64,000 nt of DNA, from assembly GCA_963675425.1 (NCBI GenBank), contig OY776214.1, positions 868,001 through 932,000 of the forward strand, written 5' to 3'. Origin of the DNA: Sporobacter sp963675425. GTDB lineage: Bacteria; Bacillota; Clostridia; Oscillospirales; Oscillospiraceae. Below, piece by piece: positions 15,809-22,770 of this stretch. A program made the translations under genes and the position numbers. Position 1 is the stretch's first letter; each line of letters starts with the position of its first letter. A model generated the notes under the pieces. It worked only from the letters and a program-made list of their open reading frames with translations, was not told the origin of the DNA and made no database searches.

Positions 15809-16393
15809 TTATCCGCTCTTTAGCGAGGCTCCGCCTTGGAGTCTCGCCTTTCTTTCCGTAACAATACAGTCAACGGGTACGTCATACTTATCATGCGGCA
15901 GCTTTTCGCGCAGCAGACGCTCACGCGCCACGCCCGCCTTAAAGGCGTTTGTCCGGACTAGAAACCGGTCATAGTATCCGCCGCCCCAGCCCAGCCGATA
16001 GCCTTGCCGGTCATACGCCAGCGCCGGGACAATGATAAAATCCAGCTCCTCCGGCGTGAAGACGCGCGTGGACTCAGACGGCTCCATCAGTCCGTAGGAC
16101 GACGGGGCCAGCTCCGAGACGCTTGAAACGGCGCGGGCTTCCATCACGCCGCCTTTGAAGCATACGGGAAACGTCACCGTTTTACCCGCCTTCAGCGCAT
16201 AATCGATAAGCTTTAGGGTATCCGGCTCACGTCTGAAGCTGTAGTACGTAAAAATAACACGCGCTTCTTTAAAGGCTGGCAGCTCGATCATCCGGTTAAA
16301 CAAGCCTTCATTGCTTTCTTTTATATATTCTTCCGGCAGCGCGTTGATATCGGCCACCAGCTGTTGTCGGAGCTCTTTTTTTTCGATACTCAT
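15809..16393 (-). CDS. 5-formyltetrahydrofolate cyclo-ligase
   Basis: It converts 5-formyl-THF with ATP to 5,10-methenyl-THF in the cytosol. The 194-residue protein has the usual N-terminal Lys/Arg-rich helix (IEKKELRQQL), the segment VIFTYYSFRREPDT, and the strongly conserved GYRLGWGGGYYDRFL motif (about residues 131-145) that binds substrate. The start overlaps the preceding kinase gene by ATGA, making a three-gene operon with the kinase and the WecG-type transferase. Confidence 0.92.
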   Translation of the reverse strand: MSIEKKELRQQLVADINALPEEYIKESNEGLFNRMIELPAFKEARVIFTYYSFRREPDTLKLIDYALKAGKTVTFPVCFKGGVMEARAVSSVSELAPSSYGLMEPSESTRVFTPEELDFIIVPALAYDRQGYRLGWGGGYYDRFLVRTNAFKAGVARERLLREKLPHDKYDVPVDCIVTERKARLQGGASLKSG

Positions 16394-17061
16394 TTTAGCT
16401 GCCCCATCTGTCGTAGCGTTTGATAGATTTCATCGTGAATCTCTTCTTCCCGGCGCGCTGTAGCGCCCGAAAAGCAGGGTATTTTATGCCAGTTGTAATA
16501 CCCGGCGGCCATTTCGCCGCAGCTCTGACACTGTCTGAGGTAGCACGCGTCGCGCTCGTGGATATCACCGCCGGCGCCCGTTTCCTCTTCTCTTTTCTGA
16601 AGTCTCTCGAGCGCGGCCCCGGCCTGAATGTCCATATACAAGACGACGTCCGGCTTGGGAAGTTCCATACGGTCAAACTCGAACGCGTACAGCCACTCGA
16701 AAAATTCCACACGTGCCTTTTCCGGCAGTTTTGCGCCCTGGTGCAGGGCATTACTCGTCGTATATCGGTCGGTCACAATAAGCGTATTGTTTATATAATC
16801 GTCCCGCCAGACCTTTCTGTAGGAGGCAAAACGGTCCACGGCAAAAAACGTGGACGCCGCGTACGGATTGACGTCCCCCGGGTTCTCGCCAAATTCGCCG
16901 TTTAAATACATCCGGATGAGCGCCGAGGACGGCTCGTCATACTGCGGGAAATTAAGCTTGACAAAACGGATCCCCTCCGCTTCGAGGTGTCTGCACAAGC
17001 GCCTGAACTGCGTCGATTTGCCGCTGCCGTCGATGCCCTCGAATACGATCAGTCTGCCCAT
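16390..17061 (-). CDS. tmk: Thymidylate kinase-like dNMP kinase
   Basis: It would phosphorylate dTMP to dTDP. The 223-residue protein opens with LIVFEGIDGSGKSTQ (P-loop, residues 4-18), followed by a DRF segment (AVDRFASYRK) and the DRYTTSNALHQGAK segment typical of thymidylate kinases. The region that would hold the LID is followed by an unusual Cys-rich stretch (ACYLRQCQSCGEM). It is somewhat divergent from canonical Tmk, so a paralogue with broader deoxynucleotide use is possible. It lies 2 bp after the WecG-type gene. Confidence 0.8.
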   Translation of the reverse strand: MGRLIVFEGIDGSGKSTQFRRLCRHLEAEGIRFVKLNFPQYDEPSSALIRMYLNGEFGENPGDVNPYAASTFFAVDRFASYRKVWRDDYINNTLIVTDRYTTSNALHQGAKLPEKARVEFFEWLYAFEFDRMELPKPDVVLYMDIQAGAALERLQKREEETGAGGDIHERDACYLRQCQSCGEMAAGYYNWHKIPCFSGATARREEEIHDEIYQTLRQMGQLK

Positions 17062-17063
17062 AT

Positions 17064-17786
17064 TTATTTCCCCCTGACGCGCTGCCCGACGACGGCTAAA
17101 AGAAAAAGCGGCAGTTTGATCTGTCGTTTAATGCGCTTTGGCTCCTTTATAAGTCTGTAGAGCCATTCCAGATTGGCTTTTTGCCATGAAAGCGGCGCTC
17201 GCGCCACCGTGCCGGCCCAGACATCAATGGAGCCGCCAAAACCACCCATCAATCCCACGCTTAGTTTGCCCCTCTGGGATGCCATCCAAAGCTCCTGTTT
17301 CGGCACGCTGAGACCGACAACTAAAAAATCCGGACTGGATGCATTAATAGCGTCAATAATCGGCCCGTCGTCCTCAAAATATCCGTTCGCCGTACCGGCA
17401 ACGATAAGGCCGGGATATTTAGCCGTGAGGTTTGCCGCAGCCGTCTCCGCCACCCCGGGCTTGGCTCCAAACAAAAAAACGCTTTTCCCTGCTGACGCCA
17501 GCCGCGCCATAAGTTTTTCGGCGAAATCGGCTCCCGGGACCCGTTCCTTAATGGGGGTCTTCAGGATCTTCGCTCCGTAAACAATGCCGATGCCATCCGG
17601 CAGGACAAGCGCGGCATTTGAAACAGCCTCTTTGACGAGGGCGTCATTCCGGCACATCCAGACGGTCTCGGGATTCGGCGTGACCACGTAATCACCCGTT
17701 TTGCTGTTTATACGATCAAATGCGTCGGAAACCGCCTCATCTATTGTCACATCGTCGAAACCGACGCCCAGAACGTCTGTTCTCAT
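17064..17786 (-). CDS. WecB/TagA/CpsF-family glycosyltransferase
   Basis: The 240-residue protein belongs to GT26, membrane-associated enzymes that transfer N-acetylmannosamine (TagA) or its uronate (WecG) to lipid-linked GlcNAc. Hallmarks are NPETVWMCRND, the active-site strand LPDGIGIVYGAKIL (with the conserved Asp), the nucleotide-sugar region VFLFGAKPGVAE, LVVGLSVPKQELWM, and a basic C-terminal helix (LIKEPKRIKRQ) for membrane attachment. It probably serves wall teichoic acid or another surface glycan. It is the first gene after its own promoter at 17845-17873. Confidence 0.9.
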   Translation of the reverse strand: MRTDVLGVGFDDVTIDEAVSDAFDRINSKTGDYVVTPNPETVWMCRNDALVKEAVSNAALVLPDGIGIVYGAKILKTPIKERVPGADFAEKLMARLASAGKSVFLFGAKPGVAETAAANLTAKYPGLIVAGTANGYFEDDGPIIDAINASSPDFLVVGLSVPKQELWMASQRGKLSVGLMGGFGGSIDVWAGTVARAPLSWQKANLEWLYRLIKEPKRIKRQIKLPLFLLAVVGQRVRGK

Positions 17787-17844
17787 TATTTTATCCCTAT
17801 TCTCCAGGTTCCATTAATTAACATTCCTTTTCATATGTCAGATT

Positions 17845-17873
17845 ATTGTACCATAACGCCCGGACCTTGTCCA
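17845..17873 (-). promoter_or_regulatory. Promoter of the TagA-tmk-fcl operon
   Basis: TGGACA (17873-17868), a 17-bp spacer and TACAAT (17850-17845) lie on the minus strand, with TGG directly before the -10 (extended -10). Confidence 0.7.
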
Positions 17874-17930
17874 GCGACGCGCACGGCGCAAAATCCGTCT
17901 AAAACCGACGCGCCACAGCACTTAAAGAAG

Positions 17931-17953
17931 CGCCGCCGGCGCAGCCGGCGGCG
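17931..17953. repeat. GC-rich perfect hairpin
   Basis: CGCCGCCGGC and GCCGGCGGCG form a 10-bp perfect stem with a 3-base loop, immediately before repeat copy A. It may mark the 3' side of converging or read-through transcripts. Confidence 0.6.
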
Positions 17954-17959
17954 TTTCAG

Positions 17960-18172
17960 ACTGTCGAAAAAGCCGCATCCGCGGCTTCTTCGACAAATAT
18001 GGGTTCTCGCGCTGAGGCGCTCGCAAAGTAATGCTTTTCAAAAATAAATTCCTCAAAGCATTGAAATCAAACAATTTTCGCCGATGAGACCAGACAACTC
18101 GCCGTCATCGACGAAAATTAAATCGCGCGGCGATTGGACGCGCAAACGAAAGATAGAAGACTTTTTTGTCGG
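17960..18172. repeat. 213-bp interspersed repeat, copy A (MITE-like)
   Basis: It aligns over its full length with 32116-32328 at high identity. It begins ACTGTCGAAAAAGCCGC, contains a GCCGC/GCGGC hairpin, the pair AATGCTTT/AAAGCATT, and the inverted pair AATTTTCGCCGATGA / TCATCGACGAAAATT, and ends in a degenerate CTTTTTTGTCG. It holds no gene. It lies just past the 3' end of metG. Confidence 0.8.
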
Positions 18173-18185
18173 CGCTTGAGTTAAT

Positions 18186-19763
18186 TTATTCCTGCGCGGC
18201 CAGCGCGGCCAGCTCCTTATCCAGATCGATCCTCGGGAATATAACGCCGCCCTTTGTAACCGTAACCGTTCCCGGCAACCGCCCAAACGCCTCCGCCGAT
18301 TCCCAGGTCGTTATATCGGCCTCCACACCGATCTGAGCAAAGATTTTTTCGCTCGTCTCAGGCACAAACGGCTTTAATAATACGGCGCAGATCCGGATCG
18401 TCTCCAGAAGGTTATACATGACGCGGGCAAGCCGGCTCTTGGCTGCTTCGTCCTTGGCCAGGACCCACGGCGCCGTTTCGTCGATATACTTGTTGGCGCG
18501 GGAGGTGACTTTGAAAATCTCCGTCAGCGCGTTTTGAAACGCGTACTTTTCCATCTGCTTCTCAACAGCGCCCGAAAGCGCGCCCGCCGATGATAAAAGC
18601 TCGTCGTCGGCACCGTCTTCCGTCTGCTCCCCGGGGAGCGTGCCGCCGAAGTACTTAATTACCATGGCGACCGTACGGGACACAAGGTTTCCAAGGTCGT
18701 TGGCGAGATCCGTATTGATGCGCGTGATAAGCAGCTCATTTGAAAACGAGCCATCCGAGCCAAACGGGAACTCGCGAAGCAGGAAGTACCGCAACGCATC
18801 GACACCGTAGCGATCGGCCAGAATAACGGGATCGACAACGTTACCGGTGGACTTACTCATTTTGCCGCCGTTCAGAAGCAGCCAGCCATGGCCATAGATC
18901 TTCTTCGGCAGCGGCATATCAAGCGCCATGAGCATCGACGGCCAAATGATGGCATGAAACCGCACGATCTCCTTGCCCACGAAGTGGACGTCCGCCGGCC
19001 AGTATTTGCCGACGTCGTCATATTTGTCGTTCATATAGCCGAGGGCCGTGAGGTAATTGCTCAGCGCGTCCACCCAGACGTAGACGACGTGGCCGGGGTC
19101 GAAGTCCACCGGCACACCCCATGTAAACGTCGTGCGCGACACACACAGGTCCTCGAGACCCGGCTTTAAGAAGTTATTAATCATCTCGTTTTTACGCGAG
19201 GCCGGCTCCAGAAAATCCGGCTGGTTTTCATACAGCTCCAGAATCCTTTTCTCGTATTTCGACAGCCGGAAGAAATATGCTTCCTCTTCCGCGTATTTTA
19301 CCTCGCGCCCGCAGTCGGGGCATTTGCCGTCAACGAGCTGGCTTTCGGTCCAGAACGATTCACATGGCGTACAGTAAAGGCCCTTATATGACCCCTTGTA
19401 GATATCGTCCTGCTCGTACAGCTTTTTGAAGATTTTCTGGACGGACTGCTCATGATAGTCGTCCGTTGTGCGGATGAAACGGTCGTTGGAAATGTTCATA
19501 AGCTTCCACAGGTCGAGGATGCCGCCTTTCCCTTCGATGATCTCATCGACAAACTGCTTAGGCGTGACGCCCTTGGCCGCCGCCTTCTCCTCGATTTTCT
19601 GGCCGTGCTCGTCCGTCCCCGTGAGGAACATCACATCAAAGCCGCGCATTCGTTTATACCTCGCCATTGCGTCGGTGGCCACGGTGCAGTACGTGTGCCC
19701 AATATGAAGCTTGTCGGAGGGGTAATAGATGGGCGTTGTGATGTAGTACGTTCCTTTGCTCAT
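18186..19763 (-). CDS. metG: Methionyl-tRNA synthetase
   Basis: This class I synthetase charges tRNA-Met. The 525-residue protein shows KLHIGHTY (HIGH motif, residues 20-23), a zinc knuckle (CTPCESFW ... CPDCG, about residues 128-149), the tRNA-binding WVDALSNYLTALGY, and GGKMSKSTGN (KMSKS). The helical anticodon-binding domain ends shortly after FPRIDLDKEL. The C-terminal Trbp111-like dimerisation domain of Bacillus MetRS is absent, making this a short form. Its own promoter lies about 105 bp upstream, and no T-box leader is recognisable. Confidence 0.95.
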   Translation of the reverse strand: MSKGTYYITTPIYYPSDKLHIGHTYCTVATDAMARYKRMRGFDVMFLTGTDEHGQKIEEKAAAKGVTPKQFVDEIIEGKGGILDLWKLMNISNDRFIRTTDDYHEQSVQKIFKKLYEQDDIYKGSYKGLYCTPCESFWTESQLVDGKCPDCGREVKYAEEEAYFFRLSKYEKRILELYENQPDFLEPASRKNEMINNFLKPGLEDLCVSRTTFTWGVPVDFDPGHVVYVWVDALSNYLTALGYMNDKYDDVGKYWPADVHFVGKEIVRFHAIIWPSMLMALDMPLPKKIYGHGWLLLNGGKMSKSTGNVVDPVILADRYGVDALRYFLLREFPFGSDGSFSNELLITRINTDLANDLGNLVSRTVAMVIKYFGGTLPGEQTEDGADDELLSSAGALSGAVEKQMEKYAFQNALTEIFKVTSRANKYIDETAPWVLAKDEAAKSRLARVMYNLLETIRICAVLLKPFVPETSEKIFAQIGVEADITTWESAEAFGRLPGTVTVTKGGVIFPRIDLDKELAALAAQE

Positions 19764-19866
19764 GAGTCCTTTCCTTTCTGTATAGTGAAATATAAGTGTT
19801 CGGTTTGCTCGCCGCGGCTAAAAGCCGCTTTTAACTTACCGGCCATTTTTATTAAAGGTATCGAGC

Positions 19867-19896
19867 AGTATAGCACAAAGACGGTAAAATTTGCAA
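19867..19896 (-). promoter_or_regulatory. Promoter of metG
   Basis: TTGCAA (19896-19891), an 18-bp spacer and TATACT (19872-19867) lie on the minus strand. The leader is about 95 nt and contains a short AAAGCGGC-type hairpin near 19813-19832. Confidence 0.6.
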
Positions 19897-19966
19897 CCGC
19901 GTTTAACGTGCGGCCCTTACGGCCCCGTGCGCAGTGCTTGGGCGTCGTCGTTTTTATTATTCTAAA

Positions 19967-20057
19967 AAGGCGTATAATTATTATTAGAGACCGGATAAGC
20001 AGGCAGCACGAAACCGGCGTTCACCCGAATTTTGGTATGATCTAAATTATACGCCTT
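19967..20057. repeat. 91-bp stretch bounded by 13-bp perfect inverted repeats
   Basis: AAGGCGTATAATT (19967-19979) and AATTATACGCCTT (20045-20057) are exact inverted copies about 65 bp apart. The interior has no gene. It could be a small palindromic mobile repeat or a regulatory site. Confidence 0.5.
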
Positions 20058-20243
20058 CTGATATAGCGTTACAACTTTTTTGAAAATAGGCGGTTTTGCG
20101 CAATTTGAATATTTATATTGACGAGCTGACCCTTGAAATTGTAGAATAACATGATAAACCAAATTAGGAAGTTCTGCGTGAAACCCAGCAGGCACAGACT
20201 TTACATCGGTCGCGTCAGTTTTGCGCCCGGTAAACCTATATTA
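20058..20243. other. Intergenic stretch upstream of holB
   Basis: No gene, RNA or repeat that I recognise. It is AT-rich and contains only short frames without ribosome binding sites. Confidence 0.4.
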
Positions 20244-20255
20244 GTATGGTATAAT
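20244..20255 (+). promoter_or_regulatory. Extended -10 promoter of holB-ricT
   Basis: TATAAT at 20250-20255 is preceded by TGG, an extended -10. No good -35 is found at the right distance. A run of nine C (20277-20285) lies between it and the ribosome binding site. Confidence 0.5.
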
Positions 20256-20304
20256 GTTTTTTTGACGGCCTTATAACCCCCCCCCAGTCCGAAGGAGGAT
20301 GTTT

Positions 20305-21120
20305 ATGAATGAAACCGGCACCCTATTAAACATCGGTCCTTCCGGCAGTGCCGGTCTGTCTCACGCCACGATCATCTGGGGCGGCAGCGAGGACGAACGC
20401 GATGCGCTGGCACAGAAGCTGGCTATGGCGCTGCTCTGCGAGGACCCGGGCGAAAAGCCCTGCGGAACCTGCACCCATTGCGAAAAGGCGCAGCGCGGCA
20501 TCCATCCCGACATCCTGACGTATGATCAGGATGAGCAGACGCGAACCATTTATGTCGATCAGATTCGCGCGCTCCGTGACGACGCGGTCGTCATGCCCAA
20601 TGAAGCATCCAGAAAAGTCTATATTATACGTCATGCCGGCGCGATGAACAGCTCTGCCCAGAACGCCCTGCTGAAGGTTCTGGAGGAGCCGCCCGGCGGC
20701 ACCGCTTTTATCCTGACAGCCGAAACGTATGAATCGCTGCTGCCGACCGTCCGCTCACGCTGCACAACCATCTCGGCCGACACCGGACACACGGCTGGGC
20801 AAAAAGCGGAGACAGCTCTTGCCACCGAATTTATCGACGCCGTGCCGGACGCGCTGAAGCTGGCGGCGTTATCCTTTAAGCTGGACAAGCTGGATAAAGG
20901 TGCTTTCATCGATTTTATTGAAGACGCGAAAACAGCCGTCGCACGACGGCTGCGCAGCTGCGCCGGCGCACAGGGCGCGCCGGAAATGAGCGCTCTAATA
21001 CACACCGTTCAGGTACTCGACCGCGCTAAAGAGTATCTCCATTATAATATCGGGCTCGTGCACATCACGGGCATGCTCAGCGCGGAGCTTACCATCCGAA
21101 ATGAGGAAGACCATGATTGA
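20305..21120 (+). CDS. holB: DNA polymerase III delta' subunit (HolB-like clamp loader)
   Basis: This clamp-loader AAA+ subunit has about 271 residues. The Walker A region is degenerate (IIWGGSEDERDALAQKLA), as usual in delta', so it probably does not hydrolyse ATP. It has the zinc-binding Cys cluster (C-x8-CGTCTHC), the strand HPDILTYDQDEQTRTIYVDQIR, the sensor segment SSAQNALLKVLEEPP and the SRC motif (TVRSRC). ATG 20305 is chosen because the AAGGAGG ribosome binding site lies six bases upstream, whereas ATG 20299 overlaps it. Its end overlaps ricT by 8 bp, the order also seen in Bacillus. Confidence 0.9.
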   Translation: MNETGTLLNIGPSGSAGLSHATIIWGGSEDERDALAQKLAMALLCEDPGEKPCGTCTHCEKAQRGIHPDILTYDQDEQTRTIYVDQIRALRDDAVVMPNEASRKVYIIRHAGAMNSSAQNALLKVLEEPPGGTAFILTAETYESLLPTVRSRCTTISADTGHTAGQKAETALATEFIDAVPDALKLAALSFKLDKLDKGAFIDFIEDAKTAVARRLRSCAGAQGAPEMSALIHTVQVLDRAKEYLHYNIGLVHITGMLSAELTIRNEEDHD

Positions 21121-22381
21121 AGTCATCAGCGTTCGCTTTAAGAACAAAGGAAAAGTTTATTTTTTTGACCCGGCGGGTCTCGCCGTCTCCTCGGGCGCGC
21201 ACGTCATCGTTGAAACGGCCAAGGGCCTTGAGTACGCCGAGTGCACATACGGCAACCACTTCGTAGAGGACGCGTGCATCATACCGCCACTTCGGCCTGT
21301 CGTACGTTCGGCTACCGCGGAGGACGTGAAAAAAGCCGAGGACAACAAATTAAAAGAAGCTGAAGCGTTTATATTCTGCCAGAAAAAGATTGCCGATCAC
21401 AGGCTGGACATGAAGCTTGTCGACGTGGAGTTCAGCTTTGAAGGAAGCAAGATCCTGTTTTTCTTCACCTCCGACGGACGCGTCGACTTTCGGGAGCTCG
21501 TCAAGGATCTGGCCGCTGTTTTCAAAACGCGTATCGAACTGCGCCAGATTGGCGTTCGCGACGAGGCGAGGATGCTTGGGGGCCTCGGTATCTGCGGAAA
21601 ACCGTTTTGCTGCACGCAATTTCTGGATGAATTTCATCCGGTCTCCATCAAAATGGCGAAGATGCAGGGCCTGTCCCTCAATCCTGTCAAAATCTCCGGA
21701 ACCTGCGGCCGTCTGATGTGCTGCCTTAAGTATGAGGAACCCGCTTACGAGGAACTCGTTAAAAGAGCGCCGAAGATCGACGCGTTTGTTGACACCCCCT
21801 CCGGCAAGGGCTCCGTCACAAGTATTAACCTGTTAAGAGGCAGCGCGAAGGTCCGTCTGGAAGACGGTCTGGACACGACGCTTAAAATCTTTACGTTTGA
21901 AGAGCTGGACGTGCTGGGCGGCAAGGCCAGGCGCGCGGAATATATCGCGGCCAAGGCCGAGGGTCGTCTGGCGGAAGCCGGTTTTAAAGAACGTCCGCCG
22001 GCGCCCGTCCCGAAGGCCATGCCTGTCAGGGAGGGTGAACAGTCTATAACGGACCGCGGCGCTTTTCCAGAACAACCGGATGCAAGGCCCGCTCAAAAAA
22101 CTGGCAAGAAGCGTCCTAAAAACCCGCCGCGCCAAGACCGGACTGATAAGCCGGACAAACCCCGGCAGGATAAACCCAAACTGGATAAACCCCGGCAGGA
22201 CAAACCCAGAGCGGACAAATCAGAAAAAAAGCTGCCGTCGCAGGACAACCAGCCGGACGCCGCCGCTAAAAAGCCAGCGGCGAAATCCGCTAAACGCCGG
22301 CATCGGGGCGGAAAGGGCCGTAAAAAACCCACCGCTCAGAAACCCCAGGAAAATGAGCGCGCCGGCATAAAGCCTGAATAA
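21113..22381 (+). CDS. ricT: PSP1-domain protein RicT (YaaT)
   Basis: RicT forms the Fe-S Y-complex with RicA and RicF that adjusts RNase Y activity, affecting sporulation, competence and mRNA turnover. The PSP1 region is clear: YFFDPAGLAVSSGAHVIVET, FTSDGRVDFRELVKDLA, IGVRDEARMLGGLGICGKPFCC, and GTCGRLMCCLKYE. The conserved Cys residues of the last two motifs are all present. After about residue 300 it carries an unusual low-complexity tail with repeated DKPRQDKP units and a Lys/Arg-rich end, absent from Bacillus YaaT. ATG 21113 is inside the holB 3' end. Confidence 0.92.
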   Translation: MIEVISVRFKNKGKVYFFDPAGLAVSSGAHVIVETAKGLEYAECTYGNHFVEDACIIPPLRPVVRSATAEDVKKAEDNKLKEAEAFIFCQKKIADHRLDMKLVDVEFSFEGSKILFFFTSDGRVDFRELVKDLAAVFKTRIELRQIGVRDEARMLGGLGICGKPFCCTQFLDEFHPVSIKMAKMQGLSLNPVKISGTCGRLMCCLKYEEPAYEELVKRAPKIDAFVDTPSGKGSVTSINLLRGSAKVRLEDGLDTTLKIFTFEELDVLGGKARRAEYIAAKAEGRLAEAGFKERPPAPVPKAMPVREGEQSITDRGAFPEQPDARPAQKTGKKRPKNPPRQDRTDKPDKPRQDKPKLDKPRQDKPRADKSEKKLPSQDNQPDAAAKKPAAKSAKRRHRGGKGRKKPTAQKPQENERAGIKPE

Positions 22382-22415
22382 GCCCGCCTGTTAAAACTGA
22401 ACAGCTCAATGGGGA

Positions 22416-22472
22416 GCACGATATACAGCCGGTCAACGGGGACAAGCGGCTTTATATCGTGCAACCTTTTTT
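22416..22472 (+). terminator. Terminator of holB-ricT
   Basis: GCACGATATA (22416-22425) pairs with TATATCGTGC (22453-22462), extended inward by AGCCG/CGGCT; AACC and six T residues follow. Confidence 0.85.
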
Positions 22473-22770
22473 ACCAGCGATCCTGTGATGCCGGTTAACG
22501 GTATTTCGTTGCATTCCGCTCTGCTGCCAATATTTTATTTTATGTATAATGGTTATATTTTAGCCAAAGGTCTTGCAAAACGCCCCCAAAAACCTTAGAA
22601 TAGCATACAATGCCCTGTTTGGCTCTTTTGCGGTCAGGCAGCGTTTTTTACTCCGGCATTTTCAGCGGCATACGGTGCTGCGTCAAATAAGTACTTCCCG
22701 GCAATGTGACGCTGGCTGATTCCAGCGAGTCCCCGGCAATTTTCGCCAGCGTTTTGAAAGGAATGGTAAT
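22473..22770. other. Upstream region of gltBD
   Basis: A TATAAT (22545-22550) with a poor -35 is a candidate promoter. Nearer the gene, short GC-rich inverted repeats such as CGCTGG/CCAGCG (about 22709-22728) lie in the leader. No known riboswitch is recognised. Confidence 0.35.

Noticed and set aside
18053..18286. Minus-strand frame sharing the ending GELSGLIGENCLISML with a frame at 32210-32440
   Set aside because: The similarity comes only from the shared 213-bp repeat; differences between copies are not of the silent kind expected from a coding gene, and one frame runs into metG.
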